A stretch of DNA of 64,000 nt from positions 62,001 to 126,000 of the forward strand of contig CAKVLG010000001.1 in the NCBI GenBank assembly GCA_934756675.1, given 5' to 3'. The DNA comes from an uncultured Clostridia bacterium. GTDB taxonomy: Bacteria; Bacillota; Clostridia; Christensenellales; UBA1242. This document shows positions 51,759-60,715 of this stretch, one piece after another. Every line of letters starts with the position of its first letter. Within the stretch, counting starts at the first letter, position 1. Under the pieces are notes generated by a model. That model had not been told where the DNA came from. It ran no database searches and was given only the letters and a program-made list of their open reading frames with translations. Position numbers and translations under genes: made by a program.

Positions 51759-51788
51759 ATTGTATATTATGCTAAATATGTTTTTTTG

Positions 51789-52835
51789 TTACAACACGCC
51801 AAGTCCAATTAATAATGTTAAAATCCACTCGAAAGTTAAATAACCAATCGAAACTGCAAACAGTGCGATTTTTAGCCATTTTGGGCGTTTTACACTTTCA
51901 ACTTTTTCGGGAGTTAGTTGATCTTCTGTTGCTGTTTCGCTAGTTTTCGACTGCTCAGCAATTTTTGCGTTTTCGTCAATTGTTGTAATAACAATATCGT
52001 GGCTTGTGCTTTCTGCTATTTTTTTAGTTTTCACAAGTTCTTTTATTAAGTAATAGATAATAAATGCACCTGCTGCGCCCATAACAACAGCTCTCACTGC
52101 AGCAAGCCCAATCTGACTACCGGTAACAACTGTAGCTTCCGCTTCTTCTGCCGCTTGAGTGCCACTCAAAATATAAGAAAGAGTAATTGCAATAAAGTTG
52201 TTTGTAAAGTGAATAATAATCGGATACCAAATGTTCTCGGTTAATATAAAAATATAGCCAACAACTACACCCATAATAAATTGATGAACAGTTTGGTCTG
52301 GGCCACCGTGCATGAGCATGAATATTGTTGCGCCAAGAAGCACTGCCAAGTGCTTATTTTTTTCTTTCAAGCCACCAACAATGCAACCTCTAAATAAGGA
52401 TTCTTCGGTAACGGCAGGCACAATGCAAACAGAAACAACATACACAAGATATATAAAAAAGTTGTTAACATTTATTCCACCAAGCGAAGATTTATAGCCG
52501 ATTTTTTCTAAAATCATTGAAAACAAACTTGTAAGTGGTGATGCAAACACCAGCATCATAATAGCAATTATAACAGATATTATAACGCCATTTTTTGTAA
52601 CTTTTCTATCAGCATACGATGCCTTTATAAAATTTGTTCTACTCATCTTTGCAGTCAGATATGCCGAAAGTAAAAACAGCCCTTCAAGCAAAATAGATGC
52701 AACTATACTAAACCAGCTTGCTCTTATCGAAACCGGCAAAAATGCGTACAGACGCAAAAATACATATTGAAGCAACACAAAGGTTACCGAACCAACTGCA
52801 CTGTCAAAACTATCGTAATTATTTTTCAATTTCAT
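51789..52835 (-). CDS. CPBP-family intramembrane metalloprotease
   Basis: 348 residues, about eight membrane helices and a charged cytoplasmic tail. The Abi/CPBP motifs are clear: VTEESLFRGCIVGGL (EExxxR) near residue 143, FMLMHGG near 175 and IIIHFTNNFIAI (HxxxN) near 210. Family members are Rce1-like proteases or bacteriocin-immunity proteins; no bacteriocin genes are near. CGGAGA ribosome site. It starts immediately after the metallo-hydrolase gene. Confidence 0.88.
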   Translation of the reverse strand: MKLKNNYDSFDSAVGSVTFVLLQYVFLRLYAFLPVSIRASWFSIVASILLEGLFLLSAYLTAKMSRTNFIKASYADRKVTKNGVIISVIIAIMMLVFASPLTSLFSMILEKIGYKSSLGGINVNNFFIYLVYVVSVCIVPAVTEESLFRGCIVGGLKEKNKHLAVLLGATIFMLMHGGPDQTVHQFIMGVVVGYIFILTENIWYPIIIHFTNNFIAITLSYILSGTQAAEEAEATVVTGSQIGLAAVRAVVMGAAGAFIIYYLIKELVKTKKIAESTSHDIVITTIDENAKIAEQSKTSETATEDQLTPEKVESVKRPKWLKIALFAVSIGYLTFEWILTLLIGLGVL

Positions 52836-52836
52836 A

Positions 52837-53613
52837 TTATTCTCCGATAATAAAATTATTGCTCTTTTCGTTTTGTCTTGTCAAGCGAACTACAATATCG
52901 TCACCAATCACAAGCCCCGAATTTGTTAAAATATCTGCAACTGTTTGGCAAGCAAGTTCTTTTGTGTTGCTGTTTTCAGATATGTGGCTCAAAACAAAAT
53001 GCTTAACACCAAGGTATTGAAGTTGCAGCATGGCTTTCCCACATTGCATATTAGAAAGATGCCCAATGTCACTAATTATTCGTTTTTTAACAAGATATGG
53101 GTATCCGCAGCCCATGAGTTTTTGTTCATCGTGATTACTTTCGATAAACACAAGTTTGCACTTGCCAAGAATACTTATAGCATCTCCCGGAACAATGCCT
53201 GTATCTGTCATAAACCCAACTTTTGCATTTTTATAAGCAATTCTATACCCAAGGCAAGCGATGGAATCGTGACTCAAATAAAATGGTGTTATGATAATAT
53301 CGTCAATTGTGAACTCGCTGCCAGAAAGTGTATGCACATTGAGTTTGTTAGTTATTCCAAGCACTCTTGCACAATTTTCTTCAATATAGACTTGTTTACC
53401 ATTCTTTATCATTTGCATAAGTCCACGAACGTGGTCTATGTGTTCATGCGTAATAAGCACCGTATCGATTGAGCTAATCTCTACATCTATTTGACTAAGC
53501 CGTGACGAAATTTCGCGATAAGAAAATCCTACATCGACCAAAATTCGGTGCCCACCACACTCTACAAATGTACAATTACCTTTACTTCCCGATCCAAGAT
53601 TAACTACTCGCAT
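52837..53613 (-). CDS. YycJ/WalJ-type metallo-beta-lactamase-fold hydrolase
   Basis: 258 residues. VVNLGSGSKGNCTFVECGGHRILVDVG and the metal motif ITHEHIDHVRGL near 53 are the YycJ/WalJ signature; SHDSIACLGYR, MTDTG, ESNHDEQKL and LSHISENSN supply the other ligands. WalJ is usually linked to the WalKR wall-stress system, absent here. It is a putative phosphodiesterase or 5' exonuclease. GGAG ribosome site; promoter TTGAGA-17-TACAAT. Confidence 0.9.
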   Translation of the reverse strand: MRVVNLGSGSKGNCTFVECGGHRILVDVGFSYREISSRLSQIDVEISSIDTVLITHEHIDHVRGLMQMIKNGKQVYIEENCARVLGITNKLNVHTLSGSEFTIDDIIITPFYLSHDSIACLGYRIAYKNAKVGFMTDTGIVPGDAISILGKCKLVFIESNHDEQKLMGCGYPYLVKKRIISDIGHLSNMQCGKAMLQLQYLGVKHFVLSHISENSNTKELACQTVADILTNSGLVIGDDIVVRLTRQNEKSNNFIIGE

Positions 53614-53629
53614 AATAACTCCAAAAGGT

Positions 53630-53658
53630 ATTGTACACTATTTTTCTCTAATTCTCAA
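53630..53658 (-). promoter_or_regulatory. Promoter of the YycJ-like gene
   Basis: TTGAGA (53653-53658), 17 bp, TACAAT (53630-53635). Confidence 0.65.
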
Positions 53659-55161
53659 TTAATTTAGAGCTTTTGTCCGCTTCTCACCGTTTAAGTAATT
53701 GTTAAACTTGCTTGTAGTCTTATCCCCTGCAACTTTTCTAAAGCTCTGCAACAAGTCTTCACTGCTAGCAATTTTAAACTTGTTTTGTTTGTAATATTTT
53801 TGTAGCGCTTTATACATTTTCTTTTCGCCAATTTCTGTGCGAATATCGTCTAGCATTACAACGCCTTTCACATAAATAAGGTAGCTGTATTCATACTCAC
53901 TTGAATAATTGTTTACTCTATCGTTCATGCGCGTGTCAACAGTTCCACCAAGTGAAGTGATTACATCAATATAAAGCTCATATGTATTTTTTGCGTCTTC
54001 GACTAAATTTTCATAAGACATATTATATTTGCTATTGTTTTCGAAAAACAACAATGACGAATATTCCGTCAAGCTTTCGTCTAACCACGCCTCTGTTATT
54101 TCATTGTTACCAACAACGCCATACCACCATTGATGTGCAATTTCGTGAACAATTACTTTTGCCAAATCATCACTAGATTCTATGTTGTCGGCAACAATAA
54201 CAAGCCCAGGATATTCCATTCCACCAAATAAAAATGGACTTTTAACTACACACAAATCACGATATGGATATTCGCCAAACTTCGCATTAAAAAACATCAA
54301 TGCTTCTTTTGCAAGCTCAGCCGCAAAGTTTAGGTCACTATCTCCCATGTATCCATAATACTTAACGCATGTATTTTTAAGTTGAATTTCTTGCACTTCA
54401 AATTTTTTAGATAGCACCATTGCAAAATCTCGAACGGCTTTAGCTTCAACTTTTAGATGATTAGTTTCGCCACGTTCCAAACTTAACATTTTGCCAGTAT
54501 GCGCGGGATTGTATTCTTCTGGAAACGAAAAATTGACAAAATAGTTTGCAACGTCACTACAAAAGGGGTCACCGATTTCATAGTATGGCGAAATCTCAAA
54601 TTTCCCATCTTTTATTGTAGCTAACACGGGATACCAGTTGCCAAGATTAATATTGTCACCCATAAACCCAAGCCTATGGTTGCAGTTTGGGAGTGACGTT
54701 GCAAAGTCAAGTTCAATTATGTTTTTTGAACTTGTTTCGTCACATTTAACTTTTAATGCGTTCTCGTCTTCGCCGTCATAGACAACATCTTGCGACACCC
54801 CGTTCACTTTCACACTATTCACTTCTAAATTGCCAAAACTTTGACCGTTCGAAAAACACTTGCCTTGATTTAGGTTTGTGTATGGTCTTATCTTTGCATC
54901 TTCACGAAATGCACGTGGATACAAGTTGAAAAAGACATACTCGTTCCCGCTCGCATAATCTTTATTGATTTCAACGCGGGCATTAGCGGTTATTTTCATA
55001 TCTTTATCCAGCGTTGCATCAATAGTATAAGTGTTCAGATTTTTAGACGCCTTATTTACCGTACTGTCAAAATCTCGTTTAAAAATAAAAATACAAGAAA
55101 ACAAAACAATCATCACCACAATACTTATCCAAATAATGTGCTTAAAAACAACTTTTTTCAT
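53659..55161 (-). CDS. Membrane-anchored M1-family metallopeptidase
   Basis: 500 residues. N-terminal anchor helix (about 8-28), an extracytoplasmic beta domain (IDATLDKDMKITANARVEI), then the gluzincin site VIVHEIAHQWWYGVVGNNEITEAWLDESLTEY near residue 340 with HExxH and the third-ligand glutamate 18 residues on. The exopeptidase GxMEN equivalent is FGGMEYPGLV near 315. Shorter than the M1 aminopeptidases, lacking their C-terminal helical domain. GAGGT ribosome site. Divergent from tetR, with overlapping -35 boxes, so it is the likely target of that regulator. Confidence 0.85.
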   Translation of the reverse strand: MKKVVFKHIIWISIVVMIVLFSCIFIFKRDFDSTVNKASKNLNTYTIDATLDKDMKITANARVEINKDYASGNEYVFFNLYPRAFREDAKIRPYTNLNQGKCFSNGQSFGNLEVNSVKVNGVSQDVVYDGEDENALKVKCDETSSKNIIELDFATSLPNCNHRLGFMGDNINLGNWYPVLATIKDGKFEISPYYEIGDPFCSDVANYFVNFSFPEEYNPAHTGKMLSLERGETNHLKVEAKAVRDFAMVLSKKFEVQEIQLKNTCVKYYGYMGDSDLNFAAELAKEALMFFNAKFGEYPYRDLCVVKSPFLFGGMEYPGLVIVADNIESSDDLAKVIVHEIAHQWWYGVVGNNEITEAWLDESLTEYSSLLFFENNSKYNMSYENLVEDAKNTYELYIDVITSLGGTVDTRMNDRVNNYSSEYEYSYLIYVKGVVMLDDIRTEIGEKKMYKALQKYYKQNKFKIASSEDLLQSFRKVAGDKTTSKFNNYLNGEKRTKALN

Positions 55162-55215
55162 ATTAGACCTCTATCTAACTTTATGCATGCACATAACAAA
55201 AAAGAATATTTTTTT

Positions 55216-55243
55216 ATTATACAAGTGTAGAAAAACTTGACAA
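55216..55243 (-). promoter_or_regulatory. Promoter of the M1 peptidase gene
   Basis: TTGTCA (55238-55243), 16 bp, TATAAT (55216-55221). Its -35 overlaps that of tetR on the other strand. Confidence 0.65.
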
Positions 55244-55265
55244 GCACACAAAAAAATAATATTAT
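55237..55265 (+). promoter_or_regulatory. Predicted leaderless promoter of tetR
   Basis: TTGACA (55237-55242), 17 bp, TATTAT (55260-55265), six bases to the ATG. The shared CTTGACAAG (55236-55244) is a small palindrome and a candidate operator core. Confidence 0.8.
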
Positions 55266-55271
55266 AGCATC

Positions 55272-55862
55272 ATGAAAAATAGAAATTCAGAAAGAAAAGA
55301 CATACGTACAATACGTACAAAACATTTATTAGAGAAGTCATTATATCAATTGCTCGAAACAATCCCGTTTGATAAAATCACAATTCAAGAGATATGTGAC
55401 AATGCATCAGTTCATAGAACAACATACTATCAACATTTTAATAATAAAGAAGAACTGCTAGAATATTCACTAAACAACTTCCGTGAAAAACTTTTTGAAG
55501 TAACAAACAAAAATATTAACGATTGTTCAATAAAAGAAATGTTTTTGCATCTATCTCACTTTTTTATCACATACGTGCAAGGCAATCGCGATGTTATAAA
55601 AAAGATTATAAATAACATTGGTAGTGAGTTCTTGATAGCAAAGGTTTCGTATGCATACGAACAAAGCATTCTTGTTATGCTAAACAAATACGATGTTGAA
55701 TTTAGTGTGCCAACACCAATCATCAGTCAATTTTTTACAGGCGGACTCATGAGAATATTGCTCAGCTGGCTCGAGAGCCCAGAACCTGTTTCACGTAACG
55801 AGTTACTTAACTATATCGACATAGTAATAACAAGTGTCGACTCTGAAAATAGCGAAAAATAA
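55272..55862 (+). CDS. TetR/AcrR-family regulator
   Basis: 196 residues. N-terminal helix-turn-helix: KITIQEICDNASVHRTTYYQHFNNKEEL at about 37-65, with the usual TTYYxHF recognition helix. The C-terminal domain (LSHFFITYVQ, FFTGGLMRILLSWLE) matches the TetR_C_7/DhaS-like group. No Shine-Dalgarno; predicted leaderless. It likely represses itself and the divergent M1 peptidase gene. The ligand is unknown. Confidence 0.9.
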   Translation: MKNRNSERKDIRTIRTKHLLEKSLYQLLETIPFDKITIQEICDNASVHRTTYYQHFNNKEELLEYSLNNFREKLFEVTNKNINDCSIKEMFLHLSHFFITYVQGNRDVIKKIINNIGSEFLIAKVSYAYEQSILVMLNKYDVEFSVPTPIISQFFTGGLMRILLSWLESPEPVSRNELLNYIDIVITSVDSENSEK

Positions 55863-55863
55863 G

Positions 55864-55905
55864 CATAAAAAAACACTGGCAAAACGCTAGTGTTTTTTAT
55901 TTTTC
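55864..55905. terminator. Bidirectional terminator after tetR
   Basis: Stem AACACTGGC/GCTAGTGTT (one mismatch) flanked by A and T runs, between convergent tetR and the DUF1858 gene. Confidence 0.8.
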
Positions 55906-55912
55906 TATATTT

Positions 55913-56125
55913 CTATTTATTAACGGCTTCGTTTAATTTTTGAACCATTAAATCAACATCAACGCCATGAACAGCGGCTGCATCTTCAAGCGATTCCATT
56001 TGGCTAACAGGACAACCAAAACAATGCATACCAAATCCCATTAAAATATCTGCCAAGTTCTCGTCAATCTTTAAAACTTCGCCAATTGTCATAGTCTTTT
56101 TAATCTCAATTTTACCTTTTTTCAT
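55913..56125 (-). CDS. DUF1858-domain protein
   Basis: 70 residues. TIGEVLKIDENLADILMGFGMHCFGCPVSQMESLEDAAAVHGVD is the DUF1858 signature with a CFGC pair that could bind metal or act as a redox pair. Such proteins are common in anaerobes; function is not known. It overlaps the upstream membrane-protein gene by one base (stop/start overlap), so they form an operon. Confidence 0.88.
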   Translation of the reverse strand: MKKGKIEIKKTMTIGEVLKIDENLADILMGFGMHCFGCPVSQMESLEDAAAVHGVDVDLMVQKLNEAVNK

Positions 56126-57258
56126 TACTTATTATCTCCTTCACGATATTTATTCATTGCATCAATCAATTCTTTCAAACTTTTTTCGGTACGTTTTGCT
56201 TGGCTAGGAGAAAGTGATTGTTCGCTTTTACGCATAAGTTTTTCTGCACGTTCAAGAGCAATCTCAAACTCTTCATCGCTACGAATTATCACAGGTTCAC
56301 CATTTTGAATTTCAAGTTTTGGTCTACCACGTTTTTTGTTAGTAGAAACTTTTTCTTTATCTTCTTCGAAAAAGACATTATTTTCTGTTTTTGGTTCACT
56401 GATTGGCTTTTGTTCAACATATGCTGACTCGGTTTCTTCGTCTTCCTCTGGCAATATTTCCATTTCTGTATCACCGATTTGTTCAAGCGGCTCACTTTCT
56501 TGTGGTTCAATAATCTTTGGAACTTCGCTAGCAACTGGCAAAATCTTTTCAAGTTTAATGTCTTCGTTAAGATCGCTTGTTTCAATCTCGGTATCAGTGC
56601 CATCTGTGTCTTGTTCAAACAAATTATATCCAGCATTTGCCTGAGTGCCAACAACTAAACTATCAAGCGTTTTCAAAAGTTCGTCAAAACTATCAACTGC
56701 AAGTCTGTATTGGTTTTGCCTAATAGCAGTGTAGATGTAGAATGCACCTTTAATAACGGCAAGATAAATAAATGGCACGAGCAAGCTTTCTGCCAAGGCG
56801 TAACCTGTTAATGGTTCCGACTTACCAATAATAGCAACAGAGCAAAGAAGCAAGAATGCAAAAACTGTGTAACTATAAGTACGCATGATCGTACGGTTTT
56901 GGTTATACATACCACCATGCAACTCAAGATCTAAACTATCTTCCCTTTTAATATATTCCGATGGCAAACCACGTTTCTTATATTTAAAAGTACTCCATCC
57001 GCGAACAAATGAAGAAGGCATTTTCGCAATCATTTGGTTAAGTTGATAAACATTGTTTTTCTTAACTCCCTCAACCAAAATAAATGAGTTAATCTTTCTC
57101 GCGTTTCTTTCAAATCGTTTTTCAAAACTAAACACAAGAGAAAGCGTTACCCAAAGCACAAATAATAACACAGCAATAAGTGAGATAAGAAGCAACTTAT
57201 CACCTGTTAAAAGACCAATCATAACACCGAAAGCGGTTTTAATATAATCATACATCAT
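56125..57258 (-). CDS. Membrane protein with acidic tail and AT-hook-like motif, unknown
   Basis: 377 residues. Helix near 20-45, a cytoplasmic segment, then two helices (about 125-145 and 155-178), followed by a long Glu-rich tail. The tail carries KKRGRPKLE near residue 310, which fits an AT-hook (RGRP core), and a final helical region (ERAEKLMRKSEQSLS). The topology recalls MotA/TolQ-type proteins but no match is clear. AGGTG ribosome site. Coupled to the DUF1858 gene. Confidence 0.55.
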   Translation of the reverse strand: MMYDYIKTAFGVMIGLLTGDKLLLISLIAVLLFVLWVTLSLVFSFEKRFERNARKINSFILVEGVKKNNVYQLNQMIAKMPSSFVRGWSTFKYKKRGLPSEYIKREDSLDLELHGGMYNQNRTIMRTYSYTVFAFLLLCSVAIIGKSEPLTGYALAESLLVPFIYLAVIKGAFYIYTAIRQNQYRLAVDSFDELLKTLDSLVVGTQANAGYNLFEQDTDGTDTEIETSDLNEDIKLEKILPVASEVPKIIEPQESEPLEQIGDTEMEILPEEDEETESAYVEQKPISEPKTENNVFFEEDKEKVSTNKKRGRPKLEIQNGEPVIIRSDEEFEIALERAEKLMRKSEQSLSPSQAKRTEKSLKELIDAMNKYREGDNK

Positions 57259-57331
57259 ACTTTTTCACCTAACATCAGTATATCACACAAAATTGGTAAA
57301 GACTAGTAATTTTTGTATAAATTTTTACAAA

Positions 57332-60300
57332 TTAACGATTTTTTTGAAAAACATCGATTTGCGAAATATTTGCTATCGAAACAACAATAGCTCTGCCGAG
57401 TGGAAGCCCCAAAGCCTTTTCCATTGCATCAGCATAAATCTTTAGTTGCAACTCATATTTTTCTTTCAAATCACTATCACTTAACCTTGTTGTCTTATAA
57501 TCAATTATATCAAAACAATTATCTTTTATACACAAAACATCAATAATACCTTGCAGTAATATTTTGTCTTCTCCAGCACTTTGTGCAATGTCACTAGCAA
57601 CGGCGTTATAATAAAATTCGCATTCACGAAGCACCCTACCTTTGCCAGATTTTATTTCGTCAAATATTGACAACTTTAACAATTGTTCAAGTGTTTTTAA
57701 ATCAACGTTATCAATATCTTCTTTTGTAATTTTGTTCTCTTTTTCAAGGCACAATAATTGTGTTTTTAATTCTTCATATTTGCACTTTTCAAAATCTAAA
57801 AACTGCAAAATTCTGTGATAACTATTGCCAATTTCAATTGCTTTTGAGTTACTTTCAACATTTTTTATTGTTTCGTAAGTTTTATTCGAAAGCGAACTTA
57901 GTGCCGAAAAAGATGTTTTTGCTGGCAACTTTAAACTTTTTTCAAAGGCATATTTCCTGTCAAAATTATCTGTCAATTTTTGCACGACATTCATGTCTGG
58001 CTCACTAAACAAAAATTGTTTTTCGTTTGGTTCTGGCATGTTTTCATAAATATCATTTAGTGCAAAACATTCCACATTCAAGCTTTCTAATTTATTATTC
58101 ACCAAAGCTTCACTAAACCAGTCTAAAAAGCAAGTTGGGTTTTCGAACTCTTCATGCAATTGCTTACGACCTTTGCTCCCAACAACAAACAAAAAGTTAA
58201 TTGCACGTGTCATTGCCACATACAAAAGTCTTTGTTGTTCCTCGAGCAACTTTGAAGTTTCGGAAATTTGAGCAGCAAGCAAGGCTGGCGTTTCGCATTT
58301 ATAACGTTTTTCTGTGTCAAAGTACGATAAGCACGCACCAAACTCCTTGGAATACAAACAATCTCCATGAAGAGATTTGTAATTAAACTTATTACCTGTT
58401 CCAATTAAGAACACAACTGGGAACTCAAGCCCCTTTGACTTGTGAATTGTCATAACTTGAATTGAATTGCTGCCGCTAGCCGTTTCTATTGGCAAAGCAT
58501 CATTGTCATCTTGCAAATATTCATTTAACAACTTGCTTGGAAGGCTAGATTTAAACTTATTATACTTTTGCAAGCTTTCTTCAAAAGTGTTAGAAGCATA
58601 TATCTTAGTTTCAAGTTCCAACTCATCTTCGATTATTTGCAACAATTCTGGCATAGGTTTATATATTGCATATTTTTTCAATTTATCAATAATTGTTATG
58701 AAATGTTGTATTTTTTGTTGCAATTCTGCTGAAAATTTTGCATTACTAAAAATATTTTTGCAAAAACTTGTCTTTTTATCTTGAAGTCTTATTAATGCTA
58801 AGTCGCTAGCATTAAACCCAAATAGTGGCGAATACAAAACACTTAACAACTTTTCATCATCGTCAATATTTGATAATAGTGACAACAAATCGCAAACACC
58901 AGAAACAAACACATCGTCATATACATCAGATACGACATCAGCAGTCACTGGCAATTCATATTTTCTTAAAACTTCGACAAAATCGCCAAGAGATGCAAAC
59001 CTAGAAGCTGTCAATATTACAATGTCACTATATTCAATTTTTCTATATTTTCCACTTTTAGCATCAAAAATGCGGGCATCATGCATAAGTTTTGCAATAT
59101 TTCTTGCAACAACACCAGCTTCTGCTACTGCTGCTTTTTCTTCTTCTGCATAATCAAATTCATGATCCTTTACAGAATACACTTTGAGATTATCTGTATT
59201 TTTTTCTTCTTTTTCTTTGCTAGTATCAATATAAATCAAATTTATATTTTTCCCGTCATATTTGTTGTCCCAAGCACCCAATCCACTCTTCATTTGCTTT
59301 TTTACATAATCTTCGCCACCAAATTTTTCTGTCATGCTACGCGAAAAAACATAATTGCAAAAATCAAGAATATCTTTGTGACTTCTAAAGTTATCTACAA
59401 GGTCAATTGCTTCACTTGTTTTAGAGTTTAAAGTATATGACTTGTATGTATCAATAAATATTTGCGGATCACAAAGTCTGAATCTATAAATGCTTTGCTT
59501 AACATCACCTACCATAAATCTATTATTTTCACGTGAAAGCAGCGATATTATTTTTTCTTGCATGCCATTGATGTCTTGATATTCATCGACAAATATATAT
59601 TGATATTTTTCTTTTAATTCATTTAATATTTCTTCATTTTCAAGAACTTTTACGGTAAAACGCTCAAGGTCATTAAAATCAAGGCCACCTTTCTCTTTTT
59701 TCATTTCACCATAGATTTTGTCAAAACGTTTTGTAATTTCATAAAGATTAACAACTCGTTTTTTTGTTACAAGCATTATCTCGTCTAATGACTGCTTATC
59801 TAGCCCTGTAGCCTTTTCTTTCAAAAATTTCATCTGCTTGCCATATTTTTCTTTAAACTCTTCTACTGTATCAAAAATCTCTTGTTCTTCCACTTTAGCT
59901 TTTGGCATAACTGGCAATCTTTCGAAATTATTTATTACATCGCTATTGTGAATATAATCAAAGTCTGTGCGTATTCTTTTTACTCTAGATTGTAATTCTA
60001 TAAGATATGCTGTCAAATTTTTTACATTGTAGCTATCTGTTTTTGCAATTAATTCATCTAGCTCCAAGTCTAAACTTTTAGCAGTTTTTATTAAAGTTTG
60101 GTTTAAAAATTGGATAGCCTTGTTTTTATTATAATCATCACTATAATTATTAAGCCCTTGCAAAAACCATTGTTCTGGCTCACTTTCGCTCGCAAGCAAT
60201 GCGTGCAAACCAAGTATCATCTTTTTAAAGTTATCTGTGTTACGTTTTTTTGAAAAACAATCAACCAAGTCATAAAATTCCGCATTTTGTTCATATTGCT

Positions 60301-60715
60301 CTCGAAAAAGTGCTTCCATTGCACGGTTTTTAATGGAATTAGCTTCCAATTCATCAAGTACAACAAATGCGGGATCAATGCCAACAGCAAAGAAATAGCT
60401 CTTAAGTAGTCTTGCACAAAAGCTATGCAAATTAGATATGTCAGAAATTGGAATGTCATCTATCTGGGATAAAATAAATGGTGTTGGTTTTACTTCCGAA
60501 AGCTTTTTTATAAGCTTATTTTTCATATCGCTACTGCTTGCCTTTGTGAAAGTTACAACCAAAAACTTACTAATTGGAATTTTGTCTTCTGCAATAAGTT
60601 TTACAATTCGTTCAATCATAACGGTGGTCTTTCCACTACCGGCAGAGGCACTGACAATTAGATTTTTGTCACGACTATCGATAATTTTTTGCTGAAGTGG
60701 TGTAAAATTACTCAT
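57332..60715 (-). CDS. addA: ATP-dependent helicase/nuclease subunit A
   Basis: AddA, 1127 residues, the motor and nuclease subunit that processes double-strand breaks for RecA. Walker A in IVSASAGSGKTTVMIERI near 25, YQYIFVDEYQDINGMQ near 380, VGDVKQSIYRFR near 410, IMTIHKSKGLEFPV near 760, and a C-terminal RecB-type nuclease motif (LLQGIIDVLC...IIDYKTTR near 1060). The second of two tandem ATGs was chosen because GGAGG lies six bases before it. It overlaps addB by 8 bp. Confidence 0.95.
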   Translation of the reverse strand: MSNFTPLQQKIIDSRDKNLIVSASAGSGKTTVMIERIVKLIAEDKIPISKFLVVTFTKASSSDMKNKLIKKLSEVKPTPFILSQIDDIPISDISNLHSFCARLLKSYFFAVGIDPAFVVLDELEANSIKNRAMEALFREQYEQNAEFYDLVDCFSKKRNTDNFKKMILGLHALLASESEPEQWFLQGLNNYSDDYNKNKAIQFLNQTLIKTAKSLDLELDELIAKTDSYNVKNLTAYLIELQSRVKRIRTDFDYIHNSDVINNFERLPVMPKAKVEEQEIFDTVEEFKEKYGKQMKFLKEKATGLDKQSLDEIMLVTKKRVVNLYEITKRFDKIYGEMKKEKGGLDFNDLERFTVKVLENEEILNELKEKYQYIFVDEYQDINGMQEKIISLLSRENNRFMVGDVKQSIYRFRLCDPQIFIDTYKSYTLNSKTSEAIDLVDNFRSHKDILDFCNYVFSRSMTEKFGGEDYVKKQMKSGLGAWDNKYDGKNINLIYIDTSKEKEEKNTDNLKVYSVKDHEFDYAEEEKAAVAEAGVVARNIAKLMHDARIFDAKSGKYRKIEYSDIVILTASRFASLGDFVEVLRKYELPVTADVVSDVYDDVFVSGVCDLLSLLSNIDDDEKLLSVLYSPLFGFNASDLALIRLQDKKTSFCKNIFSNAKFSAELQQKIQHFITIIDKLKKYAIYKPMPELLQIIEDELELETKIYASNTFEESLQKYNKFKSSLPSKLLNEYLQDDNDALPIETASGSNSIQVMTIHKSKGLEFPVVFLIGTGNKFNYKSLHGDCLYSKEFGACLSYFDTEKRYKCETPALLAAQISETSKLLEEQQRLLYVAMTRAINFLFVVGSKGRKQLHEEFENPTCFLDWFSEALVNNKLESLNVECFALNDIYENMPEPNEKQFLFSEPDMNVVQKLTDNFDRKYAFEKSLKLPAKTSFSALSSLSNKTYETIKNVESNSKAIEIGNSYHRILQFLDFEKCKYEELKTQLLCLEKENKITKEDIDNVDLKTLEQLLKLSIFDEIKSGKGRVLRECEFYYNAVASDIAQSAGEDKILLQGIIDVLCIKDNCFDIIDYKTTRLSDSDLKEKYELQLKIYADAMEKALGLPLGRAIVVSIANISQIDVFQKNR

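Noticed and set aside
51789..52835. Bacteriocin immunity system around the CPBP protein
   Set aside because: No bacteriocin precursor, double-glycine leader or ABC exporter is present nearby.
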